The notes below the pieces were generated by a model. It had not been told where the DNA came from. It saw nothing but the letters and a program-made list of their open reading frames with translations, and did no database searches. Shown in pieces: positions 32,864-39,711 of a DNA stretch of 52,303 bases. This DNA comes from F1-120-MAGs238 sp964484185 (GTDB lineage Bacteria; Planctomycetota; Phycisphaerae; Phycisphaerales; UBA1924): NCBI GenBank assembly GCA_964484185.1, contig CAZAEQ010000031.1, positions 1 to 52,303 of the forward strand. Reading direction: 5' to 3'. Within the stretch, counting starts at the first letter, position 1, and the number at the start of each line of letters is the position of its first letter. A program made the position numbers and the translations under genes.

Positions 32864-33532
32864 ATGTCACACATCCTCTCCCATCTGGTCGGTCCCCGTG
32901 TTCCGCATGAGGAGATGAAGCAACGCCCGTTGCGCTATGCAGCGCCGACGATTGTTCTCATCTTAGCTCGCGTGTTGCTGTTGATTTCCATCTTCGTGCC
33001 ATACTGGCATATGGAACTTGAAGCTCCGCAGTATCCGAACGGCTTGTACGTCACGGCCTATGTCAACCACCTCGAAGGTGATGTCAAGGAGATCAACGGT
33101 CTCAACCACTACATCGGCATGAAGCCGCTGGAGCAAGCGGCACAGCACGAGCGGGCGCTGGCGGTCTGGCTCATCATCGCGATGTTCCTTCTCATTGAAG
33201 GCGCTGCATTCATCCACAGCAAATGGGCAGTGCTGCTTGCAATTCCAGCCCTGGGCTTTCCGATCGGATTCCTGGTAGACCTTCAGTTCTGGTTGAACAA
33301 GTTCGGGCAGAATCTCGACCCGGCCGCTCCGCTTTCAGCCGCAGTGAAGCCATTTACGCCGACCATTCTTGGAGAAGGTGGGATTGGCCAGTTCAAGACC
33401 TACGCCTCCGCCGGGCTTGGTTTGTGGCTCGCGGCAGGCTGTTCCGTGCTCATTGTTGTGGCATTCATATTCCATCGTCGCGCGTACAAGCCGCTCGTTC
33501 AATCTGCTCTCGGTTCAACTTCGGCTCGGTGA
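32864..33532 (+). CDS. NosB-like integral membrane protein of the nos cluster
   Basis: 222 aa from the ATG at 32864, chosen because AAGGA lies upstream and the sequence MSHILSHLVG opens the conserved part; the frame is open from 32789. Four hydrophobic segments are visible (TIVLILARVLLLISIFVPYW, LAVWLIIAMFLLIEGAAFI, WAVLLAIPALGFPIGFLV, SAGLGLWLAAGCSVLIVVAF). There is no heme or Fe-S motif. A membrane protein of unknown function (NosB) sits between nosZ and nosD in clade II clusters, which fits the position here. Assignment to NosB rests on place and topology; sequence identity cannot be checked. nosD begins 5 bp after the stop, so translation is probably coupled. Confidence 0.6.
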   Translation: MSHILSHLVGPRVPHEEMKQRPLRYAAPTIVLILARVLLLISIFVPYWHMELEAPQYPNGLYVTAYVNHLEGDVKEINGLNHYIGMKPLEQAAQHERALAVWLIIAMFLLIEGAAFIHSKWAVLLAIPALGFPIGFLVDLQFWLNKFGQNLDPAAPLSAAVKPFTPTILGEGGIGQFKTYASAGLGLWLAAGCSVLIVVAFIFHRRAYKPLVQSALGSTSAR

Positions 33533-33537
33533 ACACC

Positions 33538-34977
33538 ATGCTCAGCCTTACTGCCATCATCTCTGCCGCTCTTGTGTGCTTCAGCGCTCCCGATAGCCCC
33601 GCGCCGCATACGCCCCCTTCACTGGCTGCAAGTATCCGCGCGGAAAGCCTGGGAGTGATCGGGACGAAGATAGCAGCGGCACGCGATGGCGACACGATCG
33701 TCATTGGACCTGGCGTCTACAGAGAGCATCTGCGAATTGATAAGAGTATTAAGCTTGTTGGAACTGGGCGTCCAATTATCGATGGCGGGGGCAACGGAGA
33801 CATTGTCGAAATCACTGCGCCACATGTGGAGTTTACAGGCTTTTCGATTCGCGATACCGGGATTGACCTCGACAAGGAAAACGCCGCCATTCGAGTCCTT
33901 GCATCACACGCGATTATCGAGGACAACATTCTCCAGGACATCCTCTTTGGAATTGACTTACGCGAGGCGCCGGACTGCATCATCAAGGGGAACATCATCG
34001 GTGGCAAAGACCTTGATATCGCGCGCCGGGGTGATGGTTTGCGGCTTTGGCGGTCTGACCGTGCATTGGTTGAAGGGAACACCATTCACGACGGCCGCGA
34101 TGCCATCTTGTGGTATTCCAAGAATGTCGTAATTTGTGGGAACAGCAGCCTTCGCTGTCGGTATGGGTTCCACCTGATGTACAGCGACTCCGTGACGCTT
34201 GCAGACAACGAGCTGTCTGCCAACTCTGTTGGAATCTACCTGATGTATAGCAAGGGAGTGACCCTGATTGGCAATCGACTCATGCGAAATCGCGGCCCCA
34301 GCGGCTACGGTATCGGTCTTAAAGAGGTAGACCAGTTCACCATCGAAGGCAACACCATTGCCGGCAATAGAGTCGGTATCTATCTCGATGGTTCCCCGTT
34401 CAATCCGGCGAATCCGGGGAAGATTTTCCATAACACCCTCGCGTTTAATGACATCGGAATCACCATTCTCACTGCGGTCAAGGGCAACCAAGTGTGGGAA
34501 AACAACTTTATTGAAAACCTTGAGCAGGTGTCAGTACAGGGCCGCGGTGCGCTGAAGGGCAACACATTCGAGAAAGCAGATCGCGGCAACTATTGGAGCG
34601 ACTACGTAGGCTACGACCAGGACCAGGATGGCATCGGCGACTACGTTCACGAATCGCAGACTCTCTTCGAAAACTTGCTCGACAAAGAACCAAAGCTCCG
34701 GATATTGCAATTCAGCCCTGCGCAGCAGGCAATTGAGTTTGTAGGCCGGGCGCTTCCCGCAGTTCGACCCGAGCCCAAGTTCGTCGATGAGTGTCCACTC
34801 ATGGCGCCAGTCCTTCTTTCCACAGTTCAACAACATCGCAACTCCCCGCCATTGGCGGCGGCCGGCGCGGGTCTCGTCGCGGTTGGAGTAGCGGTTCTCG
34901 CAATCGCAAGTCCAGCACGTCTGCGATCGCGCCGCCAAGTCTGTTCAACGAATTCAAGCAATAGAGGTGCCGCATGA
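33538..34977 (+). CDS. nosD: NosD copper-site maturation protein
   Basis: 479 aa from the ATG at 33538, which follows the previous stop closely and starts a signal peptide (SLTAIISAALVCFS). The frame is open back to 33223 but that part lies inside the previous gene. A right-handed beta-helix with repeated NxI/GI motifs (IIEDNILQDILFGIDLR, LVEGNTIHDGRDAIL, LADNELSANSVGIYLMYS, IEGNTIAGNRVGIYLDG) is typical of NosD/carbohydrate-binding helix proteins. It is periplasmic and supports CuZ assembly with the NosFY transporter. A C-terminal hydrophobic segment (AAAGAGLVAVGVAVLAI) may anchor it to the membrane. Its stop overlaps the nosF start (ATGA at 34974). Confidence 0.92.
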   Translation: MLSLTAIISAALVCFSAPDSPAPHTPPSLAASIRAESLGVIGTKIAAARDGDTIVIGPGVYREHLRIDKSIKLVGTGRPIIDGGGNGDIVEITAPHVEFTGFSIRDTGIDLDKENAAIRVLASHAIIEDNILQDILFGIDLREAPDCIIKGNIIGGKDLDIARRGDGLRLWRSDRALVEGNTIHDGRDAILWYSKNVVICGNSSLRCRYGFHLMYSDSVTLADNELSANSVGIYLMYSKGVTLIGNRLMRNRGPSGYGIGLKEVDQFTIEGNTIAGNRVGIYLDGSPFNPANPGKIFHNTLAFNDIGITILTAVKGNQVWENNFIENLEQVSVQGRGALKGNTFEKADRGNYWSDYVGYDQDQDGIGDYVHESQTLFENLLDKEPKLRILQFSPAQQAIEFVGRALPAVRPEPKFVDECPLMAPVLLSTVQQHRNSPPLAAAGAGLVAVGVAVLAIASPARLRSRRQVCSTNSSNRGAA

Positions 34978-35855
34978 TCCGCATCGAAAACGTAACAAAG
35001 TGCTTCGGACGGTCGACCGCCGTTGACTCCGTTTCTATTTCGATCGCTCCCGGCGAATCAGTGGCTCTGTGGGGCGGCAACGGCGCAGGTAAAACCACCA
35101 TCATCCGCTGTGTCCTCGGGCTGTTCCAATTTCAGGGCCAGATCTCTGTGGGTGGCTTCGACGTTCGTCGAGAAGGCAAACTTGCCCGCAGCCTGATTGG
35201 ATATGTCCCTCAAGAACTGGGGTTCTACGACGACCTGGGAGTCAGCGCCGCAATCGCATTCTTCGCAAGCCTGAAGGGTGTCCATATCTTCAATGCCGAG
35301 AGCGTTCTCGCCAGCGTTGGACTTGCTGGACAGGGCAGCAAGCGTGTGCGAGAGCTATCTGGTGGTATGAAACAACGGCTCGCGCTGGCAGTGGCGCTCC
35401 TGGGCAACCCGCCGATCCTGGTCCTTGACGAAGTGACCGCAAGTCTCGATGCCTGCGGCCGCGAGGAGTTCGTCGCGTTGCTCTCAAGGCTCTCTCATTC
35501 GGGCCGCTCCATGCTGTTCGCATCGCACAGGCTTGATGAAGTGACGACTCTTGCATCGCGCGTGATCGTGCTTGAAAAGGGCCGCGTCATCGATGAACAA
35601 GTCGCGTCACGGTTTATGCCGGACCAGAAACGTGGAACAACGCTCCACCTGCATGTCCGCGCTGCCATGCGCGAGCAGGCCATGACACTCCTTCGCACCC
35701 ACGGCTTCTCTCCGCGACTGAACGGAGTTGGCTTGCTGGTCTCAGTGCCTTCGCCTCACAAGGCCGAACCATTCCGAATTCTCAGCGAAGGGCAGATTCA
35801 GATCGACGATTTCGAAATGCTGACGAGCGACGTCTTGAAAGAGAGCAACTCATGA
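34974..35855 (+). CDS. nosF: NosF ABC transporter ATPase
   Basis: 293 aa. Walker A GGNGAGKTT at about 35, signature motif ELSGGMKQR at about 130, Walker B ILVLDEVTASLD, and His in the switch region (FASHRLDE). Cytoplasmic ATPase that pairs with the NosY permease and works with NosD to mature NosZ; the transported substrate (probably a sulfur species for CuZ) is inferred from other systems. It overlaps nosD by 4 bp and nosY by 4 bp, so nosD-nosF-nosY-nosL is one translationally coupled unit. The C-terminal 90 residues beyond the ATPase core are a family-specific extension. Complete. Confidence 0.93.
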   Translation: MIRIENVTKCFGRSTAVDSVSISIAPGESVALWGGNGAGKTTIIRCVLGLFQFQGQISVGGFDVRREGKLARSLIGYVPQELGFYDDLGVSAAIAFFASLKGVHIFNAESVLASVGLAGQGSKRVRELSGGMKQRLALAVALLGNPPILVLDEVTASLDACGREEFVALLSRLSHSGRSMLFASHRLDEVTTLASRVIVLEKGRVIDEQVASRFMPDQKRGTTLHLHVRAAMREQAMTLLRTHGFSPRLNGVGLLVSVPSPHKAEPFRILSEGQIQIDDFEMLTSDVLKESNS

Positions 35856-36736
35856 GCGCTATTGCAATCACCCCCAGTCAAGTCGCATTGCGTCCACATC
35901 CACCGGGAATGCTCACTAACACGCTTACCGTTGCTCGGCGCGAGCTGCGTGAATCTGTGACAAGCCGCTGGTTTGTTCTCTACACAATTGCTTTCGCGAT
36001 TCTCGGCCTCGCTGTTTCATACATTTCCGCGGCAGGGTCCGGAGGTATTGGACTCTCCGGGTTTGGCCGCACAACAGCGGGGTTAATCAACCTCGTCCTG
36101 CTCGTGGTGCCGCTGATGGCGCTGACTGCGGGAGCTGGAACAATCGCTTCGGACCGCGAGCGGGGAATGCTCCCGTATCTTCTTTCCCAGCCGGTTTCAC
36201 GAACAGAAGTTCTGCTCGGGAAGTACCTCGGGCTTGCGGCGGCACTGGTTGCTTGTATCACTCTGGGACTTGGGGTGTGTGCGCTGATCCTGGCATGGAA
36301 AGGACAGGCAACCAAACCCCAAAGCATCCTTTGGCTCGCCGGATTGTCCGTGTGCCTGGCATTAGGAATGCTGTCTCTTGGAATCCTCATTTCAACGCTG
36401 GCTCGAAAGGCATCGGTCGCCGTGGGTACCGCAGTGTTCCTGTGGTTGACGCTGGTCTTTGTGAGCGACTTGGGGCTGATGGCCGGGACGCTGGCGATGA
36501 AACTCCGCATCGAGGAACTCTTCGCAATCAGCCTGCTCAATCCACTTCAAGTGTTCAAGATGTGGTCGCTGCACTCAATCGAAGCATCGCTCGATGTGCT
36601 CGGCCCCGCAGGCCTTTACGCATCAGAGGAGTTTGGCGCACGCCTGTCACCAATGTTCGCGGCGTCTCTTGGCGCATGGATAGTGATTCCACTTGCGCTC
36701 GCCGCGTGCATCTTTGCAAGGAGATCGCCCATATGA
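35852..36736 (+). CDS. nosY: NosY ABC transporter permease
   Basis: 294 aa with six membrane segments (WFVLYTIAFAILGLAVSYIS, LINLVLLVVPLMALTAGAGT, LGLAAALVACITLGLGVCAL, ILWLAGLSVCLALGMLSLGI, VAVGTAVFLWLTLVFVSDLG, AASLGAWIVIPLALAACIF). It pairs with NosF in the inner membrane. SDRERGMLPYLLSQPVSRTE is a signature of the NosY/ABC-2 permease family. It overlaps nosF by ATGA and nosL by ATGA, giving a very compact order. The N-terminal 25 residues are soluble and Pro-rich. No defects are visible. Confidence 0.9.
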   Translation: MSAIAITPSQVALRPHPPGMLTNTLTVARRELRESVTSRWFVLYTIAFAILGLAVSYISAAGSGGIGLSGFGRTTAGLINLVLLVVPLMALTAGAGTIASDRERGMLPYLLSQPVSRTEVLLGKYLGLAAALVACITLGLGVCALILAWKGQATKPQSILWLAGLSVCLALGMLSLGILISTLARKASVAVGTAVFLWLTLVFVSDLGLMAGTLAMKLRIEELFAISLLNPLQVFKMWSLHSIEASLDVLGPAGLYASEEFGARLSPMFAASLGAWIVIPLALAACIFARRSPI

Positions 36737-37239
36737 AGCTTTCCTTCTTGGTGTGCATGGCAGTTCTATGCACGATGGCGGCTGTGACTGGCTGTCGTCG
36801 GGCACAGCCCTCCGGCCCTCCGGTCATTCGCCTTGGACTAGACCCGTGTGCGGAGTGTGGCATGCTGGTGATGGAAGAACATTGTTCCTGTGCGCTGCTT
36901 ATCGCAGAAGATGATCAGCATGAATACGTGTTCTTTGATGACCTTGGATGTCTTCTGGACTACCAGTGTAACAACCCGCAGATCCAAGTTGTTGACACGT
37001 TTGTACGCGACTTCAAAACGAGCGTGTGGACGACAGGAATCAACGCTCACTATGTGTTCAGCGACGTCCACGCCGTCTCTACCCCCATGGGCTCTGGAAT
37101 GGTGGCATTTGCCCTTGAATCCGCGGCACAGGACCACCGCGCTGCTTCGAGCGGCAAGCTTCACACATTTCAAGAGCTGGCCCAGGCTCGGCGCCAATGG
37201 CGGGCCCACCGTCAAAGCCAAACAGTGGGGGCCCCATGA
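36733..37239 (+). CDS. nosL: NosL copper chaperone lipoprotein
   Basis: 168 aa from the ATG at 36733, which overlaps the nosY stop (ATGA); an open frame runs much further back (to 36253) but lies inside nosY. A lipobox (AAVTGC) makes it a lipoprotein at the periplasmic side. The conserved Cu-binding segment is DPCAECGMLVMEE; NosL delivers Cu(I) to NosZ. Another Cys-containing motif is FFDDLGCLLDYQC. It lies in the nosDFYL unit. A Rrf2 gene follows 33 bp later with its own ribosome site. Length is at the short end for NosL but nothing is missing. Confidence 0.9.
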   Translation: MKLSFLVCMAVLCTMAAVTGCRRAQPSGPPVIRLGLDPCAECGMLVMEEHCSCALLIAEDDQHEYVFFDDLGCLLDYQCNNPQIQVVDTFVRDFKTSVWTTGINAHYVFSDVHAVSTPMGSGMVAFALESAAQDHRAASSGKLHTFQELAQARRQWRAHRQSQTVGAP

Positions 37240-37272
37240 ACTCCTTGGTGCGAAGCGGTAAAGGAGTGCCAG

Positions 37273-37749
37273 ATGTTCTCGCAGACTGTTGAGTACGCCT
37301 TACGTGCCATGATGTTTCTTGCCTCGCGTGGTGGCGTGCCGGTGACCAGCGAGTGCATAGCCGCAAACACCCGCGTGCCCGCTGGTTACATATCCAAGGT
37401 GATGCGAGATCTGGTGATCGGCGAGCTGGTGGCCTCTTTTCGCGGGCCGCACGGAGGGTTTGTGCTTATTGCAAAACCCGAGGCCATCACCATGTTTGAT
37501 GTGGTTGACGCGGTAGACCCGTTTCGCCGAATCCACAAGTGCCCGATTGATAATCCCAGCCATACCGAACTATGCCCGCTGCATCGGCGACTGGATGATG
37601 CGATGGCCGAAATCGAGCGATCGTTCCGCGCGGTAACACTGGCACAAATGCTTGAAGGGGGCAACATTCCAGTTCAAGCCGATGCTTCGCAATGTCCTGC
37701 ACCTTCACCAAGCACGCGCCCTCCGCCACCCCTTGCCGAATCTGCGTAA
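37273..37749 (+). CDS. Rrf2-family regulator, NsrR-like
   Basis: 158 aa winged-helix regulator. The N-terminus FSQTVEYALRAMMFLAS and DNA-recognition part VPAGYISKVMRDL are typical of Rrf2 proteins, as is GPHGGFVLIAKPE for the wing. These proteins sense NO, iron or redox state through an Fe-S cluster and repress their targets. Cys90 and Cys101 match the outer cysteines of NsrR (Cys91 and Cys102 in E. coli, from memory), but the middle Cys is not present: the position holds Pro95. Cys28 is outside the usual cluster. AAGGAG 7 nt upstream supports the start. Position after nosL suggests control of nos and of the following RIC gene. The Pro-rich tail is variable. Confidence 0.85.
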   Translation: MFSQTVEYALRAMMFLASRGGVPVTSECIAANTRVPAGYISKVMRDLVIGELVASFRGPHGGFVLIAKPEAITMFDVVDAVDPFRRIHKCPIDNPSHTELCPLHRRLDDAMAEIERSFRAVTLAQMLEGGNIPVQADASQCPAPSPSTRPPPPLAESA

Positions 37750-37811
37750 CGCGTCCTATGTGAATACTAGTTCTAACATTTTACAATCATTATATCGTTC
37801 AGGAGTACACA

Positions 37812-38534
37812 ATGACATCAGCTGCTTCCATCGGAAACCTCACTGTCGGACAACTCGTCGCGGAGAAACCCCAGAGAGGCCGCGTGTTCGAACAACTCGG
37901 AATTGACTACTGCTGCGGCGGTCGCAAGCTGCTGCAGGAGGTCTGCGACCAAAAAGGTCTGGATTCACGCCACGTGCGCACGCTTATTGATGCATGTGAT
38001 GCGGCCCCCTCTGCTGGGGATCAACCAGACTGGAACACTGCCCCGCTTTCTCAGCTCATCAACAACATCGAAACGACACACCATCAATTCATGCGTACAG
38101 AGCTCGAGCGTACAGGTGCACTGGTAAAGAAAGTGGCAAATGTTCACGGTCGGCACCATTCTGAACTTGTCGAACTGGAGCGCATATTCGAGCTGTTCAC
38201 GCAGGAACTTGTGCCGCACATGCACAAGGAAGAAGCCGTCTTGTTCCCATGGATTCGTTCGATATCAGATGGAGAAACCACGGGCGCGGCACATCCGGAG
38301 ACTCTCGATCAACCTATCCGGGTGTTGATGGAAGAACACGATGCTGCCGGAGACATTCTGCATCGCATGCGTGAACTGACTGGCGGCTTCGTTCCGCCAG
38401 TTGACGCCTGTGGCACCTACCGCGTCATGCTCAGTGCGCTGAGCGACATGGAGCGTGACATGCACCAGCACGTCCACAAGGAAAATAACATCCTGTTCCC
38501 TCGCGCGAAAGCATTGGACAAAAACTGCACTTAA
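37812..38534 (+). CDS. ric: Iron-sulfur cluster repair protein (RIC/YtfE/ScdA)
   Basis: 240 aa. The N-terminal DUF542/ScdA domain has the vicinal cysteine pair FEQLGIDYCCGG (Cys34, Cys35). The C-terminal hemerythrin-like domain has the His/Glu pattern THHQFM, HGRHHSEL, PHMHKEEAVLFPWI, LMEEHDAAG and HVHKENNILFP, a di-iron site. RIC repairs Fe-S clusters damaged by nitric oxide or peroxide. AGGAG 8 nt upstream supports the start. It follows an Rrf2 regulator by 62 bp, as in other NO-responsive loci. Two nearby genes (CopD-like and hemerythrin) suggest a common NO-stress role. All key residues appear present. Confidence 0.93.
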   Translation: MTSAASIGNLTVGQLVAEKPQRGRVFEQLGIDYCCGGRKLLQEVCDQKGLDSRHVRTLIDACDAAPSAGDQPDWNTAPLSQLINNIETTHHQFMRTELERTGALVKKVANVHGRHHSELVELERIFELFTQELVPHMHKEEAVLFPWIRSISDGETTGAAHPETLDQPIRVLMEEHDAAGDILHRMRELTGGFVPPVDACGTYRVMLSALSDMERDMHQHVHKENNILFPRAKALDKNCT

Positions 38535-38682
38535 AGTGTTGCCGTTGAATCGAATTGTGTCGCTGGTGCGCACCTGATCAGGTGAGAGTTCGTACTCGTT
38601 CGCGGCAAACTGGCGCCATTGTATTTATGTCGACTGGAAACGAGATGGCAACGGATGTCCACCTGTACATAGTGAGGTGTTC

Positions 38683-39129
38683 GTGTTACATCATGTCTTA
38701 CTCATTCTTCACTTGCTCGGTGCCTCCGTATGGGTTGGCGGGCACATCGTTCTTGTACGCATTGTGCTGCCCGAGGCTTTGCTGGAGCGCAGTCCAGAGC
38801 GACTTCTGAAGTTTGAACGGGCCTTCGGTCGAATCGGGTCCGCAGCCATGCTCACTCAATTCATCACCGGTGTGTTGCTTGCGCATCAGGCACTCGGCGG
38901 TTGGCAGAATCTATTCCGCCATTCCACACCCGCAGCGCCGTTCATACTGGCCAAGCTCGTATTACTTGCTGCCACGATTGCGTTTGCATTGGATGCGAAC
39001 TACCGGATCTTCCCCAAGTTGGACCTGGTTCGCATGAAGTCGTTTGCATTTCATGCCTGGGCCACCACAATCCTTGCGATTCTGATGCTCATAGTCGGTG
39101 CGTCAATTCGAGTGGGGTCTCTCTTCTAA
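38683..39129 (+). CDS. CopD-like membrane protein
   Basis: 148 aa from the GTG at 38683, chosen for GAGG 5 nt upstream; the GTG at 38677 is the other choice. Four hydrophobic segments include LHHVLLILHLLGASVWVGGHIVL at the N-terminus, with several His that could bind heme b or copper. The arrangement recalls the CopD-family domain. It lies between the RIC gene and a hemerythrin gene, spacing 13 bp to the latter, so it is likely part of the same stress transcript. Whether it moves copper, binds heme, or serves in NO reduction cannot be told from sequence alone. Confidence 0.7.
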   Translation: MLHHVLLILHLLGASVWVGGHIVLVRIVLPEALLERSPERLLKFERAFGRIGSAAMLTQFITGVLLAHQALGGWQNLFRHSTPAAPFILAKLVLLAATIAFALDANYRIFPKLDLVRMKSFAFHAWATTILAILMLIVGASIRVGSLF

Positions 39130-39142
39130 CTGAGGATCGGAG

Positions 39143-39685
39143 ATGAACAAATCAGACGCCCGTGATCAGTCATTGCAATATTCTGACGCTTCGGAATTTG
39201 CGCCCCCGCTGAAACGCCACCTGACACTACAACCGCTCTCCCGCGAGCATATGGGTGGGTTGATCCAGGCCCGCAATCTGCAACTCGCCGCCAGCAAGAA
39301 GGCTTCGGTGCGGCGCCGTGCCATCAGCGGTTTTGCAATCGTCTGGCAGACAGAAATCATGCAGCACTTTGATGATGAAGAGCGTCTGCTATTGCCACTC
39401 ATTGATGATCCAGCGATGAGAGATCGGCTGCTCAATGAACATCGCTCGCTTCGGCAACTTGCAAAGCAATGTGAGCGCGACCCTGACTCGGTTGCGCAGG
39501 AGCCCGAAGCAATGAGAATTCTCGGAGTCATGTTGTACGAGCACATACGCTGGGAGGAACGCGTGCTCTTTGAGACTATCCAGCGCACGCATCCTGCCGC
39601 GCTTGCCGAACTCGTGCATGAGTCAGAACGAATTCAGGAACAACGACCAGGCTCACGCGCCAGGTTTAAGTTAAACGATGAGTAG
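39143..39685 (+). CDS. Hemerythrin-domain protein
   Basis: 180 aa. HHE-type di-iron ligands: SREHMGGL (His36), IMQHFDDEERLLLPLI, NEHRSL and YEHIRWEERVLFETI. A soluble four-helix bundle that could bind O2 or NO, or act as an iron sensor. It starts 13 bp after the CopD-like gene and should be on the same transcript as RIC. The N-terminal 30 residues and the tail (QRPGSRARFKLNDE) lie outside the bundle. It converges with the pentaheme cytochrome gene (26-bp gap). Confidence 0.85.
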   Translation: MNKSDARDQSLQYSDASEFAPPLKRHLTLQPLSREHMGGLIQARNLQLAASKKASVRRRAISGFAIVWQTEIMQHFDDEERLLLPLIDDPAMRDRLLNEHRSLRQLAKQCERDPDSVAQEPEAMRILGVMLYEHIRWEERVLFETIQRTHPAALAELVHESERIQEQRPGSRARFKLNDE

Positions 39686-39711
39686 TCGAACTTTTAGAAA
39701 CCAGCTCCCTG

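Noticed and set aside
33223..33537. NosD frame extended back to 33223
   Set aside because: It lies inside the preceding membrane-protein gene; the signal peptide begins at 33538.
36253..36732. NosL frame extended back to 36253
   Set aside because: It overlaps nosY over 480 bp; the ATG at 36733 overlapping the nosY stop starts a clear lipoprotein signal.
37750..37811. FNR or NsrR operator before the RIC gene
   Set aside because: No TTGAT-N4-ATCAA and no clear palindrome matching the one before the nos cluster could be found.
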